This document shows positions 34,933-48,800 of a DNA stretch of 64,000 nt, one piece after another. A program made the translations under genes and the position numbers. The notes under the pieces were generated by a model that was given only the letters and a program-made list of their open reading frames with translations, was not told the origin of the DNA and did not search any database. Numbering within the stretch: the stretch's first letter is position 1; each line of letters begins with the position of its first letter. The DNA is from Castanea sativa (Eukaryota; Streptophyta; Magnoliopsida; Fagales; Fagaceae). The DNA is taken from positions 41,281,634 through 41,345,633 of the forward strand of contig NC_134014.1 in the NCBI RefSeq assembly GCF_040712315.1, written 5' to 3'.

Positions 34933-36758
34933 ATGGAGAGCTTTTATTTGAATAACTTTGAAGTGGAACTGAAGCACTCGTCTGAAGAGGTGCTTCAGAG
35001 ATGGAGGAAGCTGTGTAGAATTGTGAAGAACCGGAAGCGAAGGTTTCGTTTTACGGCCAATCTCTCGAAACGTATCGAAGCTCAGGCTATGCGCCGCACC
35101 AACAAGGTCTCGCCTCTTTCTCTCATTTTATTTATGATTTATTTATTTCATTCAACGAATACAAAAAACGCTTATAGAAAATAGAAATATACGTCACATA
35201 TAACCAAAGAAATTCAATTTCATATAGAAAACGAAAGAAAAATTCATTCTTCTTTTTGAAATAAAACCTCTATAGTTTCTACCTAAATCACTTCATTCCT
35301 ACATTGAATAAAGTTGAAATTTGAAATTGGAATCTTTTATTTTTATTTTAGCGAACTATTAATCACTGATTGGTGTCTTGATCTGATGATAAATAACTAT
35401 TATCAGGAGCAAACGTCATAGGTTAAAACTCTCTCAAAATTAGAATCTTCAATTGCTCTTATCTAGTATTGACACGTGGCAACATCATAAAACTGCAGTG
35501 TAAGGTTCAATACATCAAATCCCATTTAACAAGTTTGTTACATGAGGTAGAAAAGTAATTTCAGTGGTAGGTTTAAATTAAAACCAATATCAATTAATCA
35601 TTTATGATTTGTTGTGAAAAATATTGTAAAAGTAGCCTAATAGTTGCAATTAATTAAATAAATTTTTTGAAGTCGATGTTTAAATTTTCAAGGCCCTATT
35701 TGGCATGTTAATTCTAACACAATAACTTACATTTTAAATAGCATTACACACATTTTTACACACTTTTTCATACATACATATATCAAAAATCTCTAAACAA
35801 TATTACTCAAACCCCTCAATCAAACAGCCCCAAATTACCCTAATTGAGTCCTCAACGTAAATGCTCTCACTTTTGAAACCCAATTTGTTCTTTTCAATTT
35901 TATAATTTCTTTATCTTCTTTTTCTGCGGCGTTTACAAACCAAACACCTTGAATTGAACCAACTTGTTTTTTTCCTTACAAGAGCGGCAATAGAAAATTC
36001 ATTACGCAACCTGTGCTTTGTCACAATAGTTTGACCCTCATTCTGCTTTGACTAGTCTCCGTCCGAGGTTGCCAATCTTCATCTCTAGACTATTAAAACT
36101 GAATTATCCCAATCTTCTGTTCAAGACTCACTAATTCAAGACTCTCTAGATGCGTTGCTTGTACAAATTACCAATTAATTTTTTTTTGAATGCCGTCCAT
36201 AAAGAAGATCGTATACTTCTTAGCTGTATTTGTATAAATACTTAGTATTAAAAAAAAAAAGTATCTGATTAGCAATTATGGCCAACAGCAGCCGTTGCAC
36301 AAATTTATGGTTGTAAAAAAAAATTTAATGTGCATAATTAATTTTTAACTAACTTATTTGGTCTATTCTAAAGAAATTATCCAACACGCTAACTTAAAAC
36401 GTGATCATCTTTACACGCACCCTGACTAGTAAAGTAGAAGGGAACATGACTATCTAAAAAGTAAAAAAAGGCAGCAAGTCACTTTGTAATTTGTGGTGAG
36501 AAAACACACCACCTTTTGGACAATTTAAGGGGCTGTTTGATATGACATTTTAAGTAATAGTTTTCAGTTTTTAAACAATATTACACGTATTTTCACTCAT
36601 ACGTATTTTCAAAAAATACAAATAACATTACTAGAACAACGTTACCAAACGGGCCTTAAGATTTGTTTATACCGACATGCAAGTTTGGCTTTGAATTTTT
36701 TTTTTAAAGGAATTTTGTATCTATGTAGTAACCTTGGGAGCAGTTAGGCCAATAGATC

Positions 36759-36789
<31 letters not shown>

Positions 36790-39700
36790 GTCTACATATT
36801 GCTACAATTCTGTTAAGCCATATCAGCAGTCACATCATCCACTTATTTTCTACCTCTTATTTTCTCTTTCTAAACTCTTATTTTCCCTATTCAGAAAAAA
36901 AAAAACCCTCTTATTTTCTCTAGTCCACATTTATTATTTTACTTTCTTCAACTTTTCCCCTCCCTCTTTATCTCCCCAAATCCAGTCTTTCACTAAGATT
37001 TCGAATAGCTATCCCAAATTCAAGTTGATTTTGTTTCGCCTCTTCCTTGCTTACTACTCTCTACTTTACTTCTTTATCTCCTTACTACTCTCTATTTTAT
37101 TATTACATTTTATCATTTTCTCTTTTTTGTATTTTGACTCTTTTTCTCCTTCGATATCATTTCTTGTATTCATTCCATATTAGCCCCGCAAAAAACTATG
37201 AGTACTTACACTCCGATGGTTTTTTATTTAAAAATGTGTTTTGATATTGTGTTTTTTCTTTTTCTTTTTTTAATTTCCCATTACAAAGTCTTTTCTCTCC
37301 CTATTATAACTTTGGTTGAATTTTGATTTGGGTTAATACTTAGTTTTTTTGGAAATAAGAATTTGAGTTTACGTCAAAAACAATCTACATAACTACGAAT
37401 TTGAATATGCCTACCAATTTTTTGAGTAATAAATTATTATAAAGTCTATCTTTTATTCCTTTTGTTACATTTTAATTTTGGTTAAGATAACATTGTAATT
37501 TTGTAATGAATTTTTATTATTACGATAATCTCATTATTCGCTAAGAGATGAGAAATTTGAATAATAAATTTGAAACAAGTTTAGTTGTATATAAACTATA
37601 ACATAGTTCACCTTAAAAAAATATTGATCAAACGTACAAAATATAATGGTATGATATATTTGTACTTTGTAGAGACAAAAAATAAACAATACTTGTAAAA
37701 ATATTTTAAAATAAATAAATAATACTTGAAGTAATTTTATATGATTTGCTCCCCTTCTTTGGCTCATGCCATTGGCTTGTTTATCATTTCATACTTAATC
37801 TCAAAGTTTCGAACCATTTTTAATTATATCTGGTGCTTAATAATTCCATAGTCCAAGATTGACATAAACATCAACACTACCGATATTCGTAATCTGATCC
37901 GATCAAATATATATTGAGATGGAATTTTCAGTCACGGCTTATTCAATCAAAACCTCTTTGTTTTTGATTGGCCTAGTATCACAGTTCACAAATATTAAGT
38001 CGTAATCAAGTGGGAAAAGACCATGTTAAATAATCACATTAGCCAGTAATCCAGCTTTGGAAACTGAAAAAGCCAACTGGTATCTTGACTCAGCTTTTCC
38101 ATGAAAAGTAATTGGTGGAAGTGGTAACATGAGCTTGATCTTAGAAAGAGAATCTTATGTGAATTTAAATTTCTCAAAGCAGAATGAGCACTTTGGTATT
38201 AGAATAGAACACGAATTGCATTTAAAAAATAAAATAAAAAACATGAATTGTGTCATGAAGTTATTATTATTTTAGACCTCATTACTAATCATGAACGCAA
38301 CAGGTAGGAGTTCGTTACTTGTTAATCTAAAAATCCCTGAAGTATATTGAATATTTCAAAAGATAATTGCGTTTCATTTTAAAATTCACATACTTTGTGC
38401 CTCCCCTTGGGTTGTATTTTACGTTTCTTAGTCCAGTTACTCTTGTAGTTCTTATATCTTCTTGTTAATAATTGCATTCCTTGACTTACTCTTTTTTTTT
38501 AAGACTTTGGATACAAAATGGAAATCCAGATACCTGAATTCCTTTTGTGCGGATGGATTACCAAAACCAAACTGTACAGAGGTTATGATCGTAACTGGAT
38601 TAAAACTTGGGAGACTAACTACTTTTCTATTTGAGTATTGTAGGAGAAGTTAAGGGTTGCTGTTATAGTTTCCAAAGCTGCATTTCAATTTATCCAAGGC
38701 AAGTTTCTTCAAGGTTAATGTAAATTTAGATTATATTAAAAGGTTCTCCATTCTGACTTTGATATCTGCAGGCGTGCAACCAAGTGACTACTCTATACCT
38801 GAGGAAGTTAAAGCTGCAGGTTTTGGAATTTGTGGTGAAGAATTGGGATCTATTGTTGAAGGTCATAATTTGGAGAAGCTGAATCTTCATGGTGGAGTAG
38901 CTGGTATTGCAGAAAAGCTCTCCACTTCAACCATCAATGGGCTTACTACTGATAGTGATTTGCTGAATCGCAGACAGGAGATTTTTGGAATTAATAAATT
39001 TACTGAGAGTGAAGGGCGGAGTTTCTTGGTATTTATTTGGGAAGCCCTTCAAGACCTGACTCTTATGATCCTTGGAGTATGTGCTTTTGTGTCTTTGCTT
39101 GTTGGCATAGTTATGGAAGGATGGCCAAAAGGGGCTCATGATGGCCTAGGAATAGTTGCAAGCATCTTGTTGGTTGTTTTTGTCACCGCAACAAGTGATT
39201 ATCGTCAATCTTTACAATTCAAGGATTTGGACAAGGAACAAAAGAAGATTGCTATTCAGGTTACAAGAAATGGATATAGGCAGAAGATGTCAATATATGA
39301 TTTACTTCCAGGCGATATTGTACATCTTGCTATCGGTGACCAAGTCCCTGCAGATGGAGTTTTTGTTTCAGGTTTTTCTGTGTTAATTGATGAATCAAGT
39401 TTAACTGGGGAGAGCGAGCCAGTAATGGTGACTGCAGAAAATCCTTTTCTTCTATCTGGAACTAAGGTTCGGGATGGATCATGCAAGATGATGGTTACTA
39501 CTGTTGGGATGAGGACCCAATGGGGAAAATTGATGGAAACTCTTAGTGAAGGTGGAGATGATGAAACCCCATTGCAGGTAAAATTGAATGGAGTGGCAAC
39601 AATCATCGGTAAGGTTGGACTTTTCTTTGCCATTGTGACTTTTGCAGTGTTGGTGCAAGGATTGATGAGCCGTAAATGGCAAGATGGAACTTACTTGAGG

Positions 39701-42392
39701 TGGTCTGGAGATGAAGCTTTGAAAATGTTGGAATTTTTCGCTGTTGCTGTTACAATTGTTGTTGTTGCTGTTCCAGAAGGGCTTCCATTGGCTGTAACAT
39801 TGAGCCTTGCCTTTGCCATGAAAAAGATGATGAATGATAAAGCACTTGTGCGCCATTTGGCAGCATGTGAGACTATGGGATCATCCACATGTATTTGTAG
39901 CGACAAAACTGGGACACTAACTACCAACCATATGGCAGTTGTAAAATCTTGCATTTGCATGAATGTCAGGGAAGTGAGCAAACCTCTTGATGCTTCCAGC
40001 TTGTGCTCTGAACTCCCAGATTCTGCTGTGAAAATTCTGCTACAATCAATATTTAATAATACTGGAGGAGAAGTTGTTGTAAACAAAAATGGCAAATCTG
40101 AGATTCTGGGAACACCCACTGATACTGCTTTGTTGGAGTTTGGCTTGTCACTTGGTGGGAATTTTCATGCTGAGAGACAAGCATCTAAACTTCTTAAAGT
40201 TGAGCCGTTCAATTCTGTGAAGAAACGGATGGGGGTAGTACTGGAGCTTCCTGAAGGTAGTTTACGAGCCCACAGTAAAGGTGCTTCAGAGATAATATTG
40301 GCTGCCTGTGATAAGGTGATCAATGCAAATGGTGAGATTGTTCCCCTTGATGAAGCAACCATTAATTATCTTAATGATACAATTAATCAATTTGCTAATG
40401 AGGCACTACGAACTCTCTGCCTTGCTTATATGGAACTAGAAAATGGGTTCTCTGTTGAGAATCCCATCCCAGTTTCGGGGTATACTTGTATAGGAATAGT
40501 AGGTATTAAAGATCCTGTACGTCCTGGTGTTAAGGAGTCTGTTGCAGTTTGCCGTTCGGCTGGAATTACTGTACGAATGGTTACAGGAGACAATATTAAT
40601 ACTGCAAAGGCTATAGCTAGGGAGTGCGGGATTCTCACAGATGATGGTATAGCCATTGAAGGTCCAGAATTCCGGGAGAAAAGTGAGGAGGAAATGCTCA
40701 AAATAATTCCTAAACTTCAGGTAATTTATTGGATCACTCGGTAATAAGTATGGTTTTTTCTAATTAGCAACAATAAGGTTTGACTTTATATCTATAGGTG
40801 ATGGCTCGATCTTCACCTCTAGACAAGCATACTCTAGTGAAGCACTTGCGTACCTCATTAGGTGAGGTTGTTGCTGTAACTGGTGATGGAACAAATGATG
40901 CCCCTGCACTTCATGAAGCCGATATTGGACTAGCAATGGGCATTGCTGGAACTGAGGTGAGTATATAACAAAGTTGTCTAATATTCCCATATGAAAACAT
41001 AGGCACACATTGTGAACAATTCAACTAATCTTTACTAAATTCAGGTGGCTAAAGAAAGTGCTGATGTGATAATTCTGGATGATAATTTCTCCACGATTGT
41101 GACAGTGGCCAAATGGGGACGTTCAGTTTACATAAATATTCAAAAATTTGTACAGTTCCAGCTGACTGTTAATGTGGTTGCATTGATTGTTAACTTCTCT
41201 TCAGCTTGTCTAACAGGTTAGAGAAGCCCACATGCTATTTGTTTTCATATTGAACTTGCCTTCCTTTTATGTTAAAAGAACCATTTTATCATTTCTGCTA
41301 ATACCTTCGCAAAAAAATTGTGCATTCAGGGACTGCACCCCTCACAGCTGTTCAGCTATTATGGGTCAACATGATCATGGATACATTGGGAGCACTTGCA
41401 CTTGCAACTGAGCCTCCAAATGATGACCTGATGAAGCGTTCACCAGTTGGAAGGAAAGGGAATTTTATCAGTAATGTCATGTGGAGGAATATCTTAGGGC
41501 AGTCTGTATATCAGTTTGTGGTAATTTGGTTGCTTCAATCAAAAGGAAAAGGGATGTTCGGTCTTGAAGGCCCAAATTCTGATCTGATCCTGAACACACT
41601 TATTTTCAACTCATTTGTCTTTTGCCAGGTAACTTTTTCTGAAAGATCTACAACAATGATTTGTCATGAACCCTGTTTAATTAGTATAGATTGATCTATG
41701 TTAATGGGAAATGATGTTATCTTTTGAAGCCTAAAACCAAGAGTTTTGTTCCATTTCCTATGATTGCAAAGTGACCTAAATAGGGTGTCATATAGATTGC
41801 TAAAATAGATTCAGGTTCTGAAAAGCTGATCACCACACTTCTCTTTTCCACTTTATCAAATGGACTTGACAAGTTTTCCATACGTCCTGTGCAATTTAGT
41901 TCAAGACACTAATCACTGGTACTCCTCTTTTTGCATAGAGTTCCTTAGTTTGTCTACTTTGCAGAGGATTCAAATTTATTGTTGCAACTTTATTGCTTTA
42001 ACACTTGCATTTCTTTAAATGGAATCTAGTAATTCACCGAGTCACAAAGATTAGTGAACATTGAAGTATTTTCTATTTCTTAGTTATAAGATATATTAAT
42101 CAGCTTACAGCAAAGTGATTTGATTTGATTTGATTTGATTTGATCCTTACAGATTTTTAATGAAGTAAGCTCACGTGAGATGGAGGAAATAGATGTTCTC
42201 AAAGGCATACTGAATAACTACGTTTTTGTGGCCGTCCTCAGTTGCACTGTAATCTTCCAAATCATAATAATTGAGTTCCTGGGAACGTTTGCAAACACAA
42301 CGCCTCTCACTTTTGCACAGTGGTTCCTTAGTGTCTTCATTGGATTTTTGGGCATGCCAATTGCTGCTGGCTTAAAGATGATCCCTGTATGA
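34933..42392 (+). CDS. ACA: Autoinhibited Ca2+-ATPase, ACA1/ACA2/ACA7-like (P2B type)
   Basis: A calmodulin-stimulated pump that moves Ca2+ out of the cytosol across an internal or plasma membrane. Exons: 34,933-35,106; 38,644-38,698; 38,772-40,720; 40,798-40,956; 41,045-41,216; 41,330-41,628; 42,153-42,392, giving 1,015 residues, the usual length for this clade. Visible landmarks: N-terminal calmodulin-binding/autoinhibitory segment W24 to F40 with a basic [11 protein letters not shown] at about 288; PEGLP at about 411 in the fourth membrane segment; phosphorylated Asp in DKTGT (D454); nucleotide-binding KGASE (K579); hinge TGDGTNDAP (754-762); C-terminal membrane segments ending GLKMIPV. 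Intron 1 is long (3.5 kb); intron 2 has a GC donor. All frames are intact, so it is probably functional. Which ACA paralogue it is cannot be settled here. Confidence 0.95.
35107..38643 (+). other. Intron 1 of the ACA gene
   Basis: A 3,537-bp intron (GT...TAG) without coding sequence. It holds a diverged inverted copy of the repeat at 5,510-5,640 (near 35,380) and an (ATT)n microsatellite at about 36,762-36,788. Confidence 0.8.
36762..36788. repeat. (ATT)n microsatellite in ACA intron 1
   Basis: Nine tandem ATT units. Confidence 0.9.
42116..42144. repeat. Tandem TGATT repeat before ACA exon 7
   Basis: About six copies of a 5-bp TGATT unit just upstream of the acceptor of the last exon, in the place where a branch point and pyrimidine tract are expected. 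Confidence 0.85.
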
Positions 42393-42664
42393 GCAACATG
42401 GGTCAGAGATTTTTTTTTTGGGGGGTAAAGAGAGATTCATTGAAGTAAAAATTTGTTGGCCTGAAGTCCCCTCTGGTTAGATGCTTACAAGGTTGTAGAG
42501 AATTGGAAATCTCATAGCAGGAACCTGTCACCCAACTCTTGGTAATTTCACCAAACAACTTTTGTTTCCAATATTTTCTTCTCTTGTAGATATGTAAGGT
42601 CTCTTACAAGCTGAAGCTGACATCATACAAAGCCGTCTTCTAGATTTAGGTTTTTATACTGTCA

Positions 42665-43452
42665 GAACATTCTCATCAGCTGTGTATTTGGCATTTGACA
42701 CACCAAACATCCAAAAACCAAAATAATAATAATTTTTTTATTCATTTCTCTCTCATCCTTTTTTACTTTGTTTCTTCTCTCTCTTTCTTTTTCTTTTTCT
42801 TCTTTCTTTCTCCACCACTCCTTCATCTTTGTCACTCTCTTTTCCTCTTTACTTCTTCCTTTTTTCTTCTTCTCTCTGCAAAAGCTTCACGTCTCTTTTT
42901 TCTCTCTTTTTTTCCTTTTTTCTTTTTTTATCACTTTCTCTGCGCCTCTCTGTTTTTTTTTTCCTGTCATTTTCTCTCTCTTTCTTCTTTTTTCTCCACC
43001 TAAATCGTTGCTATTGAGATCAGCCATTGCCGTGGAGTTTGGCCTCATCGATGAGGTCGACTAGTAGAGATCGCATGTAAGTTTGGGCTTTTTTTTTTTT
43101 TTTCTCGGTTGTGAGTTTCATGTGATTGTGGGTGGTGGTGGAGTTATTTTTTGGGTTGTTGTGGATTTTTATTTTCTAGTTGTGGTTTTTTTTTTTTTTT
43201 TTTAAGGTGGTGTCGGTGTTGTTGCGGCAGTGATGGTTGTGCCATTGTTACTGTTGTTGTTGTTGATGGTGATGATGATGAGAGGAGTTAATATATTATT
43301 TTAAAGTGTTGTAAATATTATTTTAATGTATAGAATTGAAGAATAAAACATGTGGTGAATGAGATATTGTAAAATGATGTAGTAAAATAATAAAGTAGAC
43401 TTTTGGTGTGTCCAAATATCATTTTTTTATAGAAGAGCTGATGGTAATGCTC
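42665..43452. mobile_element. Harbinger-type MITE downstream of ACA
   Basis: Ends GAACATTCTCATCAGC and, on the reverse strand, GAGCATTACCATCAGC; both continue to a shared ACACACCAAA. Flanks TCA and TTA could be a degraded 3-bp duplication. The interior is a TC-rich tract (42,740-42,990) like that of the MITE at 7,418; the Phe/Ser-rich open frames there are artefacts. It begins 273 bp after the ACA stop, so it may lie in or near the 3' UTR. Confidence 0.65.
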
Positions 43453-43597
43453 TTATGTAATTAGATTATCATGTATTTACTTTCAGTCTACATAAATGGA
43501 ATTGCTTTATTTATTTTTTCTAGTAATCCTTCTTGACATAGAAGTGTGTTGTGTGTACAACCCTTCTGTTAGAGAAAATAAACAAAAAGACTTTGCA

Positions 43598-43658
43598 AAG
43601 ATTTTAGAATGGATGATGTTATAATGTTTTTGTATAACATCATCAATTCTAAAATCTT
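43598..43658. repeat. 26-bp near-perfect stem-loop
   Basis: Two 26-base arms with one mismatch (AAGATTTTAGAAT and GATGATGTTATA around it) and a 9-base loop. No gene overlaps it. Confidence 0.85.
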
Positions 43659-43671
43659 CATGTTTTTGCAA

Positions 43672-44631
43672 ATTATTCAAATGAACCAAGTTTTTTATAA
43701 ACAACTCAAGCTTAACTCAGAAAAAAGCTTGTTTTTGTTCATTTGTTTAGTATATAGGCTAAGTCGCCAAGCTCAAGCCCAACTTTAGCATCAACTAGTA
43801 AACAAGCCCGGTTCAAGCTTAAACATAATAATGTGTTTATAAACAAGCTTGTGAACATTTGAGCTCGATTTAACTATATATAATATTATATTTTTATATG
43901 TATATTAGTTTGAAAATATATATATTTATATAGTCTTGAAATTAAAATGTATAAACTTGTAAATAGGTTCATATGGTATCAATTTATTATTTGTATTTTA
44001 TTGATTATATGAACAATCCATTCATAATAAAAAATTCTTAGCCTTCTGCAAGGAAAAAACTTTTTAGTCATGGTTTTACTATATCAAGTAACAATTGAAA
44101 ACCTCAAACTTGCTCTGCAAGAAAATGAACCAAGGAACATGTAATATTGTTTGGTGATGATCTCAAGTTTCGGTCATGTTCAAAAAAAAAAAAAATTAAA
44201 TCAACAAGCTTAAACTTTTAATATTTGGCTCGGCTCGTTTAAGCTTGAACTTATTGTTTTCTAATATATAGTAAAACCATTACTAAAATTTCTTGTTCCT
44301 TCACAAATCTATGAATGTTACAACAAATGAATTGTTTATATTATCAATAAACTACAAACTCAAATTTGATATTATATGAACCTAGTTATAAACTTACACA
44401 ATCTATCCTCAAGTTTACATAAGTATATTTTTGGACATGTATACTTTTAATATATTTGAATCGAGCCTGCATGCTCATAAATTTTTTTCATAAGCATAAT
44501 ATTATATTTGAGCTTGACTTAATTAATAGTCAAGTCTAAACTTGTGCTTGAGTTTGACTTGTCTGCTAAACAAACAAATATGAACAAGCTTTTTCTCGAG
44601 TTGTTCATAAAAAACTTGGTTCATTTACAGC
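43672..44631. mobile_element. TIR element related to the one at 5,934
   Basis: Both ends carry AAATGAACCAAGTTTTTTAT in inverted orientation, and the interior is rich in CAAGCTTGAGC-like words. The left end appears eroded, lacking the terminal CTGTAAATG seen at the right. No gene. Confidence 0.6.
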
Positions 44632-45394
44632 TCATTAAGACTAATTTTAGTGACTTTACAAATATTGAATTTTTTATTTCTTTTGTCAAGTATTGTCAAA
44701 ACAGCTAAACATGAGAAAAAATGTCATATTCTAAATCTATTATTATTGTTCCAAAAAAAATCTTATATAAAATTTATAAATATAATCATATAAATTCCTC
44801 TAATACAAATAATTAACACACAACTATAAATAATTAATATATATATATATATATATATATTTACGATGTTGGCTCATTTAATAAATTAATACTTTAATAT
44901 AAATACAACATATGCTAAAGTGGAAACCTAAATAAGAAAATCTCAGGAGCGCAAATCCTCATATATCAATATGGAAAAGACTCTTCGAACAACTATATAT
45001 TTTTATTGGAAAGATGTGAAAATCTAACCGTTGGATTACATGTTTTTACTTCTCACTATATATTTCATGCTTGCAAAATTTTAAAAAGATAAAAAAAAAA
45101 ATCAATAATTATGTTATCAATTAAATATTTATATTTCAAGTATTTTTTTTATCTAAAATTATGCATTATAAAGAAGTTTATTTATAAAGAAATTTAATAT
45201 GTATGTTTAAAATATAAAAAACTTGCAATTTAATAATTAAATTTTCAAAATTAGATAAAAGATTTGGATATTAATAAGAACTCTTTGAGGTTTGGTCCTT
45301 TCTTGAGTCAACCAGTTAGGTAAAAAGTCGAGCATCATATTTTAATTTTCTTTGAATAAAAATAATTATTAAAAAAAAAATTTTTTAAAAAAAG
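44632..45394. other. AT-rich intergenic DNA
   Basis: Contains a (TA)n run near 44,838-44,860 and a stretch near 44,690-44,930 resembling 13,960-14,170, so probably Helitron-derived. No gene seen. Confidence 0.4.
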
Positions 45395-45759
45395 GATAAA
45401 CTACGTATTTGGTCCCTATCCTATACACCATATTTCAATTTGATCCCCAACCTTTCAATTGTGTCAATTTAATCCCTAACCTTTTAGTACTGTGTCAATT
45501 TAGTCCCTATAGTTATCTTTTGGATGAAAATTGATGACGTGTCTAATGGCCAAATTAAAAAATTAGTTTCCGTTGATATGACAATAAACTAAAATTTTAT
45601 TTTAGCCGTTTGTCATGTAAGCAATTTTCATCTAATATATAATGGCAATGACTAAATTGACATAACATTAAAAGGTTAGGGACCAAATTGACACAATTAA
45701 AAAGTTAAGAACCAAATTGAAATATGGTGTAAAAATTAAGGACTAAATATGTAGTTTAC
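45395..45759. mobile_element. Foldback MITE with about 120-bp inverted repeats
   Basis: The left arm (ATAAACTACGTATTTGGTCC...) and right arm are inverted copies containing CACCATATTTCAATTTG and GTGTCAATTT. A MULE-like or foldback MITE. It lies about 50 bp from the end of the CAP-G2 pseudogene. Confidence 0.75.
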
Positions 45760-45809
45760 AAAAAAAAAAAATCAGAGCACATATTCCTCTCATAAAATTA
45801 GAAGTCCGT

Positions 45810-48800
45810 CTACTCTTCCATCGTTGCAACCCTCCCTGTTTCATAAATATGATACATCCAAACAGGTTCAAGAAACTCCTGTGCACCATGTAATTTCTGC
45901 CTTCCATCTTCGTCATTTTCTTCTTCTAGTTCTCTCTCTATTTGAGGATAGATTTCTTTCAAAGAAGCCAACATCATATCACCCCACTCTGTCATCTCGA
46001 CTAAATAACTTCATACAAACAAAGTGTACGAGTCCCAATACCAACCCAAAGTCTTTCCTTTCAAGCCCAACTACTGAGCCAGTTAAGAAAATCACCCCAA
46101 CTGCATCCAGTACGTTTGGATTTCCTTTCAGCAATGTAACAATCATTCCAAGAAGTTTCTTGAAAACTGGAAAGTCCTCAGATTCAGAAACTCTGTCATC
46201 GTCATCCTTTTTCTGGGCTAACTTCACTCATTTCACTAAGCTCAGTCCTTGCTAAACTCAAAAGCCATGATGGAAAATGGACCTTAATGCGATCAGATGC
46301 ATGAAAATGAATCCCTTCTCCTTGAGTCTCTTTCAGTATGTTCCCGGATCCTAATGCCAGAATCAAATCGGGCAACCAAGGCTTTGCTGCGGCAACAAGA
46401 CTTGCTGCTTTACCAGATCCCAAGTGTAATTCAATTGAGGTGATTAGATCAAGCAAATTGTTGGCAACATCAAAAGCTTCAGGAGGAAGTGGTGAAGCTT
46501 CACTGACAGCTCTGTGAACTAGATTAAGCAACTTCGCTGCATAGGTGAAGGAGCTCTTCACACACACAACTATATCTTTCAAATCTTCCTCCTCAAACTG
46601 AAATTGGTCATGAGATTGTTGCCCTAAAGCGGAAATGATGTATTGTACATATCTTGATGTGAACTTTAACAACTGTCCATAATAGTGAGAAAGAAAACCC
46701 ATCATAGCGGCATCAACCATGAACTTGAGACTTGCAGAAAGCATCTTCACTTTAATTAGTACTCTTTTTTGTTCAATATTGGGAGAATCTACAAGAAATT
46801 ACAAAACTATTAGTGCTCATCTGGCAATGTCGTGAGAGCTTTAAACATTGAGTATTAGTAATAAAGCTTTGAGTGCTTGGCAAATTACAGTGAATAGTTC
46901 TTTAAAATTCTGAATTTATAAAACATGAACAGTGAATTGTAGAGCTTTTTCCTAAAAGTTTCAAATTTCATTTTTAGCCATAGCTTTAAGGACCTTTTAA
47001 TAAAGCTCCTTTTTAGTGGCTTTCCAGACACCCCATTTCCCCCCCCCCCCCCCCCCAACGAGCAATAGAGCTCTTCAAGTTCTTTTGTGGTCAGTTATAT
47101 ATAAGACAGCACTACAATAAAGAACTAAAATATGATTTGATTTTTTGAAAAACATAGTGCACATGCAGGTGAAAAGTAAGACCTTATTCTAAATTCATCA
47201 TAGTTTAAAAATTATACAACTTTCCCGAATGACTGGAATATGAGAGAATTAACTACCTAATTGTCCAATGTGATATAAGTACTCAACTACAATGAGCATT
47301 TCCTACCTCTACTATAGAAGAGTGGCAGTTGGTTCTATACTTTTCTATTGTCAAACACAATGAACAAAATATTTGTAAACAAAAAAGAGGTCGAGCCTTG
47401 ATGCAATGGAAAATGCCTTCCACCCAAAGCAGCATGTTACAAGTTCAAGTCTGAGAATCAAATTCTCAAAAAAAAAAAAAGCTGCTTATAAATCCCCTCT
47501 GCTAGACCCCATAGAAGTGGGAGAGCTTTATGTATTTGAGTACAACCTTTTTTTACTAACCTACATGAGGACTCAAAAGTCTTTGCCACAGAGACTGGAG
47601 AGAGAGACAAATGAGCCCACAAAATGTTCTAAGAATACTGAATTCTAAATATGCAACTGCGCTAACCACTATCATAGCCATCCTCATGATCCTGAAAAAC
47701 AAAATTAAAAATCTATCCTCATCAATTCTCTAGACACAAGTGTTGCTGGTAATTTTGAAGGGTTGAACCACAAACTCCAATGGGGAGAGAAAGTAATTGA
47801 CAATAATAGTCCAAGTAGGGATGACGTGCAGCACTCACATTATATGGAGTCGGTTCATACCACTACCTTTCAGTTAAGAACCAAACACTAATACTGTTTG
47901 CATACATCCTCTGAAGTTATCCAAAGATCTATCTCTATTTCACCAGAAAGAAGCGTCAAAAAAGTACTTTTCATCACGTCATATGATAGAACTAACAACC
48001 AACTTCCATATGTGCATAAGTGCATATAATCAAGCAATTTGTGACCTATCCATTATTGCTTAGCATGAGCACTTGGACTAGAGGCATCTGTTTGAGGCTC
48101 TTTGTTTCCTTGTCGATGGCTACTGCCTGTCTTACTGTAAGCTTGCCCAAGTTCTGAGGGTAATTTGCTGTACTTTCCAGAGTCACCTGCTCCAAGTAGC
48201 TTCTCTGTACAGTTTAGCATGTGATCCATTGTCTGGTCCAACACTGTCAGCTGAAACAGAAAATTGGGTTAGGACTTAGGAGCCCCTCAGCAACAACATA
48301 TTTCTGAGTGTTCAAAACCAGCATTATAAATAAATAAAAAATACTTGCCTCCGGAAGTGATCTTGAGGAATCAGTACTATTGTTCCTAGTACCACAATCT
48401 TTTTGACTACTAATGCTAACATTTTGAAGAGTCATATGCAGAGCAAGAACTGTATATGCCAGAATGGGAGATGTGTCCTGTATTTGCAATCCATGCACTG
48501 CACGATGCTGACTTCAGAGAATCAGATATGATCTTTATTGGAATAAATGACATTTCTAGAGTTTGAGACCCCAATATAGCCTTCCGAGAATCCTCTGATA
48601 TAAGCAAGTCCCTGATTTGCCATGCTATTCCAACAGCAATGGAATAATCCTTCTCAAAATCAAATGCCTTTGTTCCACCGACACATTTCCATTTAGCTGA
48701 AATTTTTCCAGAAGACATAGATTTCTTCCTTTTTGTGGAGGAAAAACTGTTTTTTGGTATTTCAGTTCCAAATTTTATATGGCAACAGTAGGCAGTTTTC

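Noticed and set aside
38927..40701. Minus-strand open frames across ACA exon 3
   Set aside because: Antisense shadows of a long conserved exon.
42695..43064. Overlapping Phe/Ser/Leu-rich open frames
   Set aside because: They are three readings of one TC-rich tract in a MITE; no stop codons arise because of the base composition.
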